Below are positions 38,165 through 49,205 of a stretch of DNA of 64,000 bases, piece after piece. The position numbers were made by a program, and so were the translations under genes. The stretch comes from Thysanoteuthis rhombus (Eukaryota > Mollusca > Cephalopoda > Oegopsida > Thysanoteuthidae): positions 4,169,971 through 4,233,970 of the forward strand of contig OY735228.1 of assembly GCA_963457665.1 (NCBI GenBank). Direction: 5' to 3'. Each line of letters opens with the position of its first letter. Within the stretch, counting starts at the first letter, position 1. Under the pieces are notes generated by a model. The model made no database searches. It saw nothing but the letters and a program-made list of their open reading frames with translations, and had not been told where the DNA came from.

Positions 38165-38237
38165 TGGTTCCGCTGGGGATCGAACCCAGGGCCTCTCGCG
38201 TGTGAAGCGAGCGTGATAACCGCTACACTACGGAACC
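38165..38237 (-). tRNA. trnV-CAC: tRNA-Val(CAC), unit 12
   Basis: Consensus sequence; preceding spacer GATGCCTTTG as in unit 6. Confidence 0.97.
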
Positions 38238-38384
38238 AACAGTATTTCTTATCGCTTGAGCATAGTTCATCACAGTAAATGCAATATGATAACTCTGTTA
38301 CACTGGCCGATTGGACACATTGCCTCCACAGAGTTTTAACAATGTCAAAGTATGTAAACTGTGTTTGATAAGTAAACGCTGCCA

Positions 38385-38457
38385 GCCGAAATAGCTCAGT
38401 TGGGAGAGCGTTAGACTGAAGATCTAAAGGTCCCTGGTTCAATCCCGGGTTTTGGCA
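38385..38457 (+). tRNA. trnF-GAA: tRNA-Phe(GAA), unit 12, G4-U69 variant
   Basis: C69 to T only. Confidence 0.93.
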
Positions 38458-39245
38458 TCCGGAGGTTGGTAGAGAATTCTTTTACCTTATAGCCTTATGT
38501 CTTCATATCAGCTAACATTCTAAGCTTCCTTGACCGCTACGTTGTGATCTCTGAAAGTAAATTCAAATACTACACTTTCGACAGTATCTAAAAGTGGCTT
38601 TTCTTCAATTGCTCTTTCCTGCATCCGAATAAGCCCATTAAAATCAATCTGTGCTTATTTTCCGATAGCTTTTCTACTTGCACTTGGCCAAATGCTCAAC
38701 ACAAGCGAACAGCAGATCGGCCAGCATAGGACCGTTTGCATACATTTCACACTGACTTGATGGCAAAGCTATGAATCCTTCTCTTTGCCAACATGTCATT
38801 GGCTAAAGAATCTCAATGTCTTTCATTTATTTTTTGCTGATAGAAATTCGGATTTTTTCCATTTACTCTTTCCACGAAAGACCTCAAATTTGTCAAATGC
38901 CAATGTTTATTTGAAAATGGGCTATGGAAGATTCCAAGATTCTTCTCCGTTTCTTTCCCCCTGAATCTTTGACAACGAAGAAGGAATGATGAAAATGAGG
39001 TATTTGGAGCTAAAGGAGTTTTTTTCCTTTTCTTTCTCTTTCTGTATTTTTCTTGAAAAATACGCTAGTTAGTCCTTTATTTCAATAGGTATGTAAAATT
39101 GTCCATGAATTAGTCGTGCAATTTTGTAATATGAAGCAATATCAATGTGAGTGCAAAGATTCCAATGATGATGCCCTTGTAAGTAGTAGACAATTATGTT
39201 GCGAAAAACTAGTGATTTCAAGAAAAAAGGGACATTTATAAGCGT

Positions 39246-39318
39246 TGGTTCCGCTGGGGATCGAACCCAGGGCCTCTCGCGTGTGAAGCGAGCGTGATAA
39301 CCGCTACACTACGGAACC
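39246..39318 (-). tRNA. trnV-CAC: tRNA-Val(CAC), unit 13
   Basis: Consensus gene. The 3' flank GTGATTTCAAG...CATTTATAAGCG is shared with unit 15, indicating a two-unit duplication. Confidence 0.97.
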
Positions 39319-39465
39319 AACAGTATTTCTTGTCGCTTGAGCATCGTTCATCACAGTAAATGCAATATGATAACTCTGTTACACTGGCCGATTGGACACA
39401 TTGCCTCCACAGAGTTTTAACAATGTCAAAGTATGTAAACTGTGTTTGATAAGTAAACGCTGCCA

Positions 39466-39538
39466 GCCGAAATAGCTCAGTTGGGAGAGCGTTAGACTGA
39501 AGATCTAAAGGTCCCTGGTTCAATCCCGGGTTTTGGCA
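39466..39538 (+). tRNA. trnF-GAA: tRNA-Phe(GAA), unit 13, G4-U69 variant
   Basis: C69 to T only. Confidence 0.93.
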
Positions 39539-40326
39539 TCCGGAGGTTGGTAGAGAATTCTTTTACCTTATAGCCTTATGTCTTCATATCAGCTAACATT
39601 CTAAGCTTCCTTGACCGCTACGTTGTGATCTCTGAAAGTAAATTCAAATACTACACTTTCGACAGTATCTAAAAGTGGCTTTTCTTCAATTGCTCTTTCC
39701 TGCATCCGAATAAGCCCATTAAAATCAATCTGTGCTTATTTTCCGATAGCTTTTCTACTTGCACTTGGCCAAATGCTCAACACAAGCGAACAGCAGATCG
39801 GCCAGCATAGGACCGTTTGCATACATTTCACACTGACTTGATGGCAAAGCTATGAATCCTTCTCTTTGCCAACATGTCATTGGCTAAAGAATCTCAATGT
39901 CTTTCATTTATTTTTTGCTGATAGAAATTCGGATTTTTTCTATTTACTCTTTCCACGAAAGACCTCAAATTTGTCAAATGCCAATGTTTATTTGAAAATG
40001 GGCTATGGAAGATTCCAAGATTCTTCTCCATTTCTTTCCCCCTGAATCTTTGACAACGAAGAAGGAATGATAAAAATGAGGTATTTGGAGCTAGAGGACT
40101 TTTTTTCCTTTTCTTTCTCTTTCTGTATTTTTCTTGAAAAATACGTTAGTTAGTCCTATATTTCAATAGGTATGTAAAATTGTCCATGAATTAGTCGTGC
40201 AATTTTGTAATATGAAGCAATATCAAGGTGAGTGCAAAGATTCCAATGATGATGCCCTTGTAAGTAGTAGACAATTATGTTGTGAAAAACTAGTGATTCC
40301 AAGGAAAAAGGGACATTTAGAAGCGT

Positions 40327-40399
40327 TGGTTCCGCTGGGGATCGAACCCAGGGCCTCTCGCGTGTGAAGCGAGCGTGATAACCGCTACACTACGGAACC
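40327..40399 (-). tRNA. trnV-CAC: tRNA-Val(CAC), unit 14
   Basis: Consensus sequence. Confidence 0.97.
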
Positions 40400-40546
40400 A
40401 ACAGTATTTCTTATCGCTTGAGCATAGTTCATCACAGTAAATGCAATATGATAACTCTGTTACACTGGCCGATTGGACACATTGCCTCCACAGAGTTTTA
40501 ACAATGTCAAAGTATGTAAACTGTGTTTGATAAGTAAACGCTGCCA

Positions 40547-40619
40547 GCCGAAATAGCTCAGTTGGGAGAGCGTTAGACTGAAGATCTAAAGGTCCCTGGT
40601 TCAATCCCGGGTTTTAGCA
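40547..40619 (+). tRNA. trnF-GAA: tRNA-Phe(GAA), unit 14, damaged acceptor
   Basis: C69 to T plus G70 to A leave G4-U69 next to a C3-A70 mismatch in the acceptor stem. The anticodon and boxes are intact, so it may be transcribed but is probably a poor tRNA. Confidence 0.8.
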
Positions 40620-41407
40620 TCCGGAGGTTGGTAGAGAATTCTTTTACCTTATAGCCTTATGTCTTCATATCAGCTAACATTCTAAGCTTCCTTGACCGCT
40701 ACGTTGTGATCTCTGAAAGTAAATTCAAATACTACACTTTCGACAGTATCTAAAAGTGGCTTTTCTTCAATTGCTCTTTCCTGCATCCGAATAAGCCCAT
40801 TAAAATCAATCTGTGCTTATTTTCCGATAGCTTTTCTACTTGCACTTGGCCAAATGCTCAACACAAGCGAACAGCAGATCGGCCAGCATAGGACCGTTTG
40901 CATACATTTCACACTGACTTGATGGCAAAGCTATGAATCCTTCTCTTTGCCAACATGTCATTGGCTAAAGAATCTCAATGTCTTTCATTTATTTTTTGCT
41001 GATAGAAATTCGGATTTTTTCTATTTACTCTTTCCACGAAAGATCTCAGATTTGTCAAATGCCAATGTTTATTTGAAAATGGGCTATGGAAGATTCCAAG
41101 ATTCTTCTCCATTTCTTCCCCCCTGAATCTTTGACAACGAAGAAGGAATGATAAAAATGAGGTATTTGGAGCTAGAGGACTTTTTTTCCTTTTCTTTCTC
41201 TTTCTGTATTTTTCTTGAAAAATACGCTAGTTAGTCCTTTATTTCATTAGGTATGTAAAATTGTCCATGAATTAGTCGTGCAATTTTGTAATATGAAGCA
41301 ATATCAAGGTGAGTGCAAAGATTCCAATGATGATGCCCTTGTAAGTAGTAGACAATTATGTTGCGAAAAACTAGTGATTTCAAGAAAAAAGGGACATTTA
41401 TAAGCGT

Positions 41408-41480
41408 TGGTTCCGCTGGGGATCGAACCCAGGGCCTCTCGCGTGTGAAGCGAGCGTGATAACCGCTACACTACGGAACC
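41408..41480 (-). tRNA. trnV-CAC: tRNA-Val(CAC), unit 15
   Basis: Consensus sequence. Confidence 0.97.
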
Positions 41481-41627
41481 AACAGTATTTCTTGTCGCTT
41501 GAGCATCGTTCATCACAGTAAATGCAATATGATAACTCTGTTACACTGGCCGATTGGACACATTGCCTCCACAGAGTTTTAACAATGTCAAAGTATGTAA
41601 ACTGTGTTTGATAAGTAAACGCAGCCA

Positions 41628-41700
41628 GCCGAAATAGCTCAGTTGGGAGAGCATTAGACTGAAGATCTAAAGGTCCCTGGTTCAATCCCGGGTTTCGGCA
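41628..41700 (+). tRNA. trnF-GAA: tRNA-Phe(GAA), unit 15, G26A
   Basis: G26 to A in the hinge between the D and anticodon arms, a position that tolerates either purine. The acceptor is fully paired. Confidence 0.94.
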
Positions 41701-42488
41701 TCCGGAGGTTGGTAGAGAATTCTTTTACCTTATAGCCTTATGTCTTCATATCAGCTAACATTCTAAGCTTCCTTGACCGCTACGTTGTGATCTCTGAAAG
41801 TAAATTCAAATACTACACTTTCGACAGTATCTAAAAGTGGCTTTTCTTCAATTGCTCTTTCCTGCATCCGAATAAGCCCATTAAAATCAATCTGTGCTTA
41901 TTTTCCGATAGCTTTTCTACTTGCACTTGGCCAAATGCTCAACACAAGCGAACAGCAGATCAGCCAGCATAGGACCGTTTGCATACATTTCACACTGACT
42001 TGATGGCAAAGCTATGAATCCTTCTCTTTGCCAACATGTCATGGGCTAAAGAATCTCAATGTCTTTCATTTATTTTTTGCTGATAGAAATTCGGATTTTT
42101 TCTATTTACTCTTTCCAGGAAAGACCTCAAATTTGTCAAATGCCAATGTTTATTTGAAAATGGGCTATGGAAGATTCCAAGATTCTTCTCAATTTCTTTC
42201 CCCCTGAATCTTTGACAACGAAGAAGGGATGATAAAAATGAGGTATTTGGAGCTAGAGGACTTTTTTTCCTTTTCTTTCTCTTTCTGTATTTTTCTTGAA
42301 AAATACGCTAGTTAGTCCTATATTTCAATAGGTATGTAAAATTGTCCATGAATGAGTCGTGCAATTTTGTAATATGAAGCAATATCAAGGTGAGTGCAAA
42401 GATTCCAATGATGATGCCCTTGTAAGCAGTAGACAATTGTGTTGTGAAAAACTAGTGATTCCAAGGAAAAAGGGACATTTAGAAGCGT

Positions 42489-42561
42489 TGGTTCCGCTGG
42501 GGATCGAACCCAGGGCCTCTCGCGTGTGAAGCGAGCGTGATAACCGCTACACTACGGAACC
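42489..42561 (-). tRNA. trnV-CAC: tRNA-Val(CAC), unit 16
   Basis: Consensus sequence. The preceding spacer begins to show right-hand subfamily variants (AATGAGTCGTG, CAATTGTGTTG). Confidence 0.97.
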
Positions 42562-42708
42562 AACAGTATTTCTTATCGCTTGAGCATCGTTCATGACAGT
42601 AAATGCAATATGATAACTCTGTTACACTGGCCGATTGGACACATTGCCTCCACAGAGTTTTAACAATGTCAAAGTATGTAAACTGTGTTTGATAAGTAAA
42701 CGCTGTCA

Positions 42709-42781
42709 GCCGAAATAGCTCAGTTGGGAGAGCGTTAGACTGAAGATCTAAAGGTCCCTGGTTCAATCCCGGGTTTTGGCA
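42709..42781 (+). tRNA. trnF-GAA: tRNA-Phe(GAA), unit 16, G4-U69 variant
   Basis: C69 to T only. Confidence 0.93.
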
Positions 42782-43567
42782 TCCGGAGGTTGGTAGAGAA
42801 TTCTTTTACCTTATAGCCTTATGTCTTCATGTCAGACAACATTCTAAGCTTCCTTGACCGCTACGTTGTGATCTCTGAAAGTAAATTCAAATACTACACT
42901 TTCGACAGTATCTAAAAGTGGCTTTTCTTCAATTGCTCTTTCCTGCATCCGAATAAGCCCATTAAAATCAATCTGTGCTTATTTTCCGATAGTTTTTCTA
43001 CTTGCACTTGGCCAAATGCTCAACACAAGCGAACAGCAGATCGGCCAGCATAGGACCGTTTGCATACATTTCACACTGACTTGATGGCAAAGCTATGAAT
43101 CCTTCTCTTTGCCAACATGTCATTGGCTAAAGAATCTCAATGTCTTTCATTTATTTTTTGCTGATAGAAATTCGGATTTTTTCTATTTACTCTTTCCACG
43201 AAAGACCTCAAATTTGTCAAATGCCAATGTTTATTTGAAAATGGGCTATGGAAGATTCCAAGATTCTTCTCCATTTCTTTCCCCCTGAATCTTTGACAAC
43301 GAAGAAGGAATGATAAAAATGAGGTATTTGGAGCTAGAGGACTTTTTCCTTTTCTTTCTCTTTCTGTATTTTTCTTGAAAAATACGCTAGTTAGTCCTAT
43401 ATTTCAATAGGTATGTAAAATTGTCCATGAATGAGTCGTGCAATTTTGTAATATGAAGCAATATCAAGGTGAGTGCAAAGATTCCAATGATGATGCCCTT
43501 GTAAGTAGTAGACAATTGTGTTGTGAAAAACTAGTGATTCCAAGGAAAAAGGGACTTTTAGAAGCGT

Positions 43568-43640
43568 TGGTTCCGCTGGGGATCGAACCCAGGGCCTCTA
43601 GCGTGTGAAGCGAGCGTGATAACCGCTACACTACGGAACC
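43568..43640 (-). tRNA. trnV-CAC: tRNA-Val(CAC), unit 17, anticodon-stem mismatch
   Basis: G41 to T makes a C29-U41 mismatch in the anticodon stem (GCTAG for GCGAG). All else is consensus. The unit lost 2 bp from a T-run in the preceding spacer. Confidence 0.85.
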
Positions 43641-43787
43641 AACAGTATTTCCTATCGCTTGAGCATCGTTCATCACAGTAAATTCAATATGATAACTCTG
43701 TTACACTGGCCGATTGGACACATTGCCCCCACAGAGTTTTAACAATGTCAAAGTATGTAAACTGTGTTTGATAAGTAAACGCTGCCA

Positions 43788-43860
43788 GCCAAAATAGCTC
43801 AGTTGGGAGAGCGTTAGACTGAAGATCAAAAGGTCCCTGGTTCAATCCCGGGTTTTGGCA
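43788..43860 (+). tRNA. trnF-GAA: tRNA-Phe(GAA), unit 17, A4-U69 compensated
   Basis: The acceptor reads GCCAAAA/TTTTGGC. G4 to A pairs with T69 and restores the Watson-Crick pair that is G-U in neighbouring units. A T41 to A change creates an A29-A41 mismatch in the anticodon stem. Function uncertain. Confidence 0.8.
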
Positions 43861-44648
43861 TCCGGAGGTCGAAAGAGAATTCTTTTACCTTATAGCCTTA
43901 TTTCTTCATATCAGCTAACATTCTCAGCTTCCGTGACCGCTGTGTTGTGATCTCTGAAAGTAAATTCAAATACTACACTTTCGACGGTATTTAAATGTGG
44001 CTTTTCTTCAATTGCTCTTTCTTGCACCCCAATAAGCCCATTACAATAAATCTGTGCTTATTTTCCGATAGCTTTTCTACTAGCACTTGGCTAAATGCTC
44101 AACACAAGCGAACAGCAGATCAGCCAGCATAGGACCGTTTGCATACATTTCACACTGACTTGATGGCAAAGCTATGAATCCTTCTCTTTGCAAACATGTC
44201 ATATGCTAAAGTATCTCAATGTCTTTCATTTATTTTTTGCTGATAGAAATTCGGATTTTTTCCATTTACTCTTTCCACGAAAGACCTCAAATTTGTCAAA
44301 TGCCAATGTTTATTTGAAAATGGGCTATGGAAGATTCCAAGATTCTTCTCCGTTTCTTTCCCCCTGAATCTTTGACAACGAAGAAGGAATGATAAAAATG
44401 AGGTATTTGAAGCTAGAGGACTTTTTTTCTTTTTCTTTCTCTTTCTGTATTTTTCTTGAAAAATACGCTAGTTAGTCCTATATTTCAATAGGTATGTAAA
44501 ATTGTCCATGAATGAGTCGTGCAATTTTGTAATATGAAGCAATATCAAGGTGAGTGCAAAGACTCCAATGATGATGCCCTTGTAAGTAGTAAACAATTGT
44601 GTTGTGAAAAACTAGTGATTCCAAGGAAAAAGGGACATTTAGAAGCGT

Positions 44649-44721
44649 TGGTTCCGCTGGGGATCGAACCCAGGGCCTCTCGCGTGTGAAGCGAGCGTGA
44701 TAACCGCTACACTACGGAACC
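44649..44721 (-). tRNA. trnV-CAC: tRNA-Val(CAC), unit 18
   Basis: Consensus sequence despite degradation of the adjacent Phe gene. Confidence 0.97.
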
Positions 44722-44868
44722 AACAGTATTTCTTATCGCTTGAGCATCGTTCATGACAGTAAATGCAATATGATAACTCTGTTACACTGGCCGATTGGAC
44801 ACATTGCCGCCACAGAGTTTTAACAATGTCAAAGTATGTAAACTGTGTTTGATAAGTAAACGCTGCCA

Positions 44869-44941
44869 GCCGAAATAGCTCAGTTGGGAGAGCGTTAGCC
44901 TGAAGATCTAAAGGTCCCTGGTTCAATCCTGGGTTTTGTCA
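44869..44941 (+). pseudogene. tRNA-Phe pseudogene, unit 18
   Basis: Full length with anticodon GAA, but A31 to C (C31-U39 mismatch), C62 to T (G52-U62 wobble), C69 to T (G4-U69) and G71 to T (C2-U71 mismatch). The acceptor is broken at the second pair. The same four changes occur in units 19 and 20. Confidence 0.8.
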
Positions 44942-45728
44942 TCCGGAGGTCGATAGAGAATTCTTTTACCTTATAGCCTTATTTCTTCATATCAGCTAAC
45001 ATTCTCAGCTTCCGTGACCGCTGCGTTGTGATCTCTGAAATAAATTCAAATACTACACTTTCGACGGTATTTAAATGTGGCTTTTCTTCAATTGCTCTTT
45101 CCTGCATCCGAATAAGCCCATTACAATAAATCTGTGCTTATTTTCCGATAGCTTTTCTACTTACACTTTGCCAAATGCTCAACACAAGCGAACAGTAGAT
45201 TGGCCAGCATAGGACTGTTTGCATACATTTCACACTGACTTGATGGCAAAGCTATGAATCCTTCTCTTCGCAAACATGTCATATGCTAAAGAATCTCAAT
45301 GTCTTTCATTTATTTTTTGCTGATAGAAATTCGGATTTTTTCCATTTACTCTTTCCACGAAAGACCTCAAATTTGTCAAATGCCAATGTTTATTTGAAAA
45401 TGGGCTATGGAAGATTCCAAGATTCTTCTCCGTTTCTTTCCCCCTGAATCTTTGACAACGAAGAAGGAATGATAAAAATGAGGTATTTGGAGCTAGAGGA
45501 CTTTTTTTCCTTTTCTTTCTCTTTCTGTATTTTTCTTGAAAAATACGCTAGTTAGTCCTATATTTCAATAGGTATGTAAAATTGTCCATGAATGAGTCGT
45601 GCAATTTTGTAATATGAAGCAATATCAAGGTGAGTGCAAAGATTCCAATGATGATGCCCTTGTAAGTAGTAGACAATTGTGTTGTGAAAAACTAGTGATT
45701 CCAAGGAAAAAGGGACATTTAGAAGCGT

Positions 45729-45801
45729 TGGTTCCGCTGGGGATCGAACCCAGGGCCTCTCGCGTGTGAAGCGAGCGTGATAACCGCTACACTACGGAAC
45801 C
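45729..45801 (-). tRNA. trnV-CAC: tRNA-Val(CAC), unit 19
   Basis: Consensus sequence. Confidence 0.97.
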
Positions 45802-45948
45802 AACAGTATTTCTTATCGCTTGAGCATCGTTCATGACAGTAAATGCAATATGATAACTCTGTTACACTGGCCGATTGGACACATTGCCGCCACAGAGTTT
45901 TAACAATGTCAAAGTATGTAAACTGTGTTTGATAAGTAAACGCTGCCA

Positions 45949-46021
45949 GCCGAAATAGCTCAGTTGGGAGAGCGTTAGCCTGAAGACCTAAAGGTCCCTG
46001 GTTCAATCCTGGGTTTTGTCA
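45949..46021 (+). pseudogene. tRNA-Phe pseudogene, unit 19
   Basis: The unit 18 lesions plus T39 to C, which leaves a C31-C39 mismatch at the base of the anticodon loop. Confidence 0.82.
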
Positions 46022-46808
46022 TCCGGAGGTCGATAGAGAATTCTTTTACCTTATAGCCTTATTTCTTCATATCAGCTAACATTCTCAGCTTCCGTGACCG
46101 CTGCGTTGTGATCTCTGAAATAAATTCAAATACTACACTTTCGACGGTATTTAAATGTGGCTTTTCTTCAATTGCTCTTTCCTGCATCCGAATAAGCCCA
46201 TTAAAATCAATCTGTGCTTATTTTCCGATAGCTTTTCTACTTACACTTGGCCAAATGCTCAACACAAGCGAACAGTAGATTGGCCAGCATAGGACTGTTT
46301 GCATACATTTCACACTGACTTGATGGCAAAGCTATGAATCCTTCTCTTCGCAAACATGTCATATGCTAAAGAATCTCAATGTCTTTCATTTATTTTTTGC
46401 TGATAGAAATTCGGATTTTTTCCATTTACTCTTTCCACGAAAGACCTCAAATTTGTCAAATGCCAATGTTTATTTGAAAATGGGCTATGGAAGATTCCAA
46501 GATTCTTCTCCGTTTCTTTCCCCCTGAATCTTTGACAACGAAGAAGGAATGATAAAAATGAGGTATTTGGAGCTAGAGGACTTTTTTTCCTTTTCTTTCT
46601 CTTTCTGTATTTTTCTTGAAAAATACGCTAGTTAGTCCTATATTTCAATAGGTATGTAAAATTGTCCATGAATGAGTCGTGCAATTTTGTAATATGAAGC
46701 AATATCAAGGTGAGTGCAAAGATTCCAATGATGATGCCCTTGTAAGTAGTAGACAATTGTGTTGCGAAAAACTAGTGATTCCAAGGAAAAAGGGACATTT
46801 AGAAGCGT

Positions 46809-46881
46809 TGGTTCCGCTGGGGATCGAACCCAGGGCCTCTCGCGTGTGAAGCGAGCGTGATAACCGCTACACTATGGAACC
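46809..46881 (-). tRNA. trnV-CAC: tRNA-Val(CAC), unit 20, G7A
   Basis: G7 to A gives an A7-C66 mismatch at the foot of the acceptor stem; otherwise consensus. Confidence 0.88.
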
Positions 46882-47028
46882 AACAGTATTTCTTATCGCT
46901 TGAGCATCGTTCATGACAGTAAATGCAATATGATAACTCTGTTACACTGGCCGATTGGACACATTGCCGCCACAGAGTTTTAACAATGTCAAAGTATGTA
47001 AACTGTGTTTGATAAGTAAACGCTGCCA

Positions 47029-47101
47029 GCCGAAATAGCTCAGTTGGGAGAGCGTTAGCCTGAAGATCTAAAGGTCCCTGGTTCAATCCTGGGTTTTGTC
47101 A
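47029..47101 (+). pseudogene. tRNA-Phe pseudogene, unit 20
   Basis: Identical lesions to unit 18: C31, T62, T69 and T71. Confidence 0.8.
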
Positions 47102-47888
47102 TCCGGAGGTCGATAGAGAATTCTTTTACCTTATAGCCTTATTTCTTCATATCAGCTAACATTCTCAGCTTCCGTGACCGCTGCGTTGTGATCTCTGAAA
47201 TAAATTCAAATACTACACTTTCGACGGTATTTAAATGTGGCTTTTCTTCAATTGCTCTTTCCTGCATCCGAATAAGCCCATTAAAATCAATCTGTGCTTA
47301 TTTTCCGATAGCTTTTCTACTTGCACTTGGCCAAATGCTCAACACAAGCGAACAGCAGATCGGCCAGCATAGGACCGTTTGCATACATTTCACACTGACT
47401 TGATGGCAAAGCTATGAATCCTTCTCTTTGCCAACATGTCATTGGCTAAAGAATCTCAATGTCTTTCATTTATTTTTTGCTGATAGAAATTCGGATTTTT
47501 TCCATTTACTCTTTCCACGAAAGACCTCAAATTTGTCAAATGCCAATGTTTATTTGAAAATGGGCTATGGAAGATTCCAAGATTCTTCTCCGTTTCTTTC
47601 CCCCTGAATCTTTGACAACGAAGAAGGAATGATAAAAATGAGGTATTTGGAGCTAGAGGACTTTTTTTCCTTTTCTTTCTCTTTCTGTATTTTTCTTGAA
47701 AAATACGCTAGTTAGTCCTATATTTCAATAGGTATGTAAAATTGTCCATGAATGAGTCGTGCAAATTTGTAATATGAAGCAATATCAAGGTGAGTGCAAA
47801 GATTCCAATGATGATGCCCTTGTAAGTAGTAGACAATTGTGTTGTGAAAAACTAGTGATTCCAAGGAAAAAGGGACATTTAGAAGCGT

Positions 47889-47961
47889 TGGTTCCGCTGG
47901 GGATCGAACCCAGGGCCTCTCGCGTGTGAAGCGAGCGTGATAACCGCTACACTACGGAACC
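47889..47961 (-). tRNA. trnV-CAC: tRNA-Val(CAC), unit 21
   Basis: Consensus sequence. Confidence 0.97.
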
Positions 47962-48108
47962 AACAGTATTTCTTATCGCTTGAGCATCGTTCATGACAGT
48001 AAATGCAATATGATAACTCTGTTACACTGGCCGATTGGACACATTGCCTCCACAGAGTTTTAACAATGTCAAAGTATGTAAACTGTGTTTGATAAGTAAA
48101 CGCTGCCA

Positions 48109-48181
48109 GCCGAAATAGCTCAGTTGGGAGAGCGTTAGACTGAAGATCTAAAGGTCCCTGGTTCAATCCCGGGTTTCGGCA
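48109..48181 (+). tRNA. trnF-GAA: tRNA-Phe(GAA), unit 21
   Basis: Full consensus again, although the surrounding spacer belongs to the diverged right-hand subfamily. That is a mosaic expected from gene conversion or unequal exchange. Confidence 0.96.
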
Positions 48182-48969
48182 TCCGGAGGTCGATAGAGAA
48201 TTCTTTTACCTTATAGCCTTATTTCATCATATCAGCTAACATTCTCAGCTTCCATGACCGCTGCGTTGTGATCTCTGAAAGTAAATTCAAATACTACACT
48301 TTCGACGGTATTTAAATGTGGCTTTTCTTCAATTGCTCTTTCTTGCACCCCAATAAGCCCATTACAATAAATCTGTGCTTATTTTCCGATAGCTTTTCTA
48401 CTAGCACTTGGCTAAATGCTCAACACAAGCGAACAGCAGATCAGCCAGCATAGGACCGTTTGCATACATTTCACACTGACTTGATGGAAAAGCTATGAAT
48501 CCTTCTCTTTGCAAACATGTCATGGGCTAAAGAATCTCAATGTCTTTCATTTATTTTTTGCTGATAGAAATTCGGATTTTTTCCATTTACTCTTTCCACG
48601 AAAGACCTCAAATTTGTCAAATGCCAATGTTTATTTGAAAATGGGCTATGGAAGATTCCAAGATTCTTCTCCGTTTCTTTCCCCCTGAATCTTTGACAAC
48701 GAAGAAGGAATGATAAAAATGAGGTATTTGGAGCTAGAGGACTTTTTTTCCTTTTCTTTCTCTTTCTGTATTTTTCTTGAAAAATACGCTAGTTAGTCCT
48801 ATATTTCAATAGGTATGTAAAATTGTCCATGAATGAGTCGTGCAATTTTGTAATATGAAGCAATATCAAGGTGAGTGCAAAGATTCCAATGATGATGCCC
48901 TTGTAAGTAGTAGACAATTGTGTTGTGAAAAACTAGTGATTCCAAGAAAAAAGGGATATTTAGAAGCGT

Positions 48970-49042
48970 TGGTTCCGCTGGGGATCGAACCCAGGGCCTC
49001 TCGCGTGTGAAGCGAGCGTGATAACCGCTACACTACGGAACC
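48970..49042 (-). tRNA. trnV-CAC: tRNA-Val(CAC), unit 22
   Basis: Consensus gene in the terminal unit, the last before the array breaks off. Confidence 0.97.
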
Positions 49043-49189
49043 AACAGTATTTCTTATCGCTTGAGCATCGTTCATCACAGTAAATGCAATATGATAACTC
49101 TGTTACACTGGCCAATTGGACACATTGCTTCCACAGAGTTTTAACAATGTCAAAGTATGTAAACTGTGTTTGATAAGTAAACGCTGCCA

Positions 49190-49205
49190 GCCGAAATAGC
49201 TCAGT
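49190..49205 (+). pseudogene. tRNA-Phe 5' fragment, unit 22 (array end)
   Basis: Only GCCGAAATAGCTCAGT remains. The sequence jumps to TAAATTCAAATACTACAC, a unit-spacer segment that normally lies about 130 bp past the tRNA, then to the segmental duplication. This is an internal deletion at the array edge. Confidence 0.9.
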
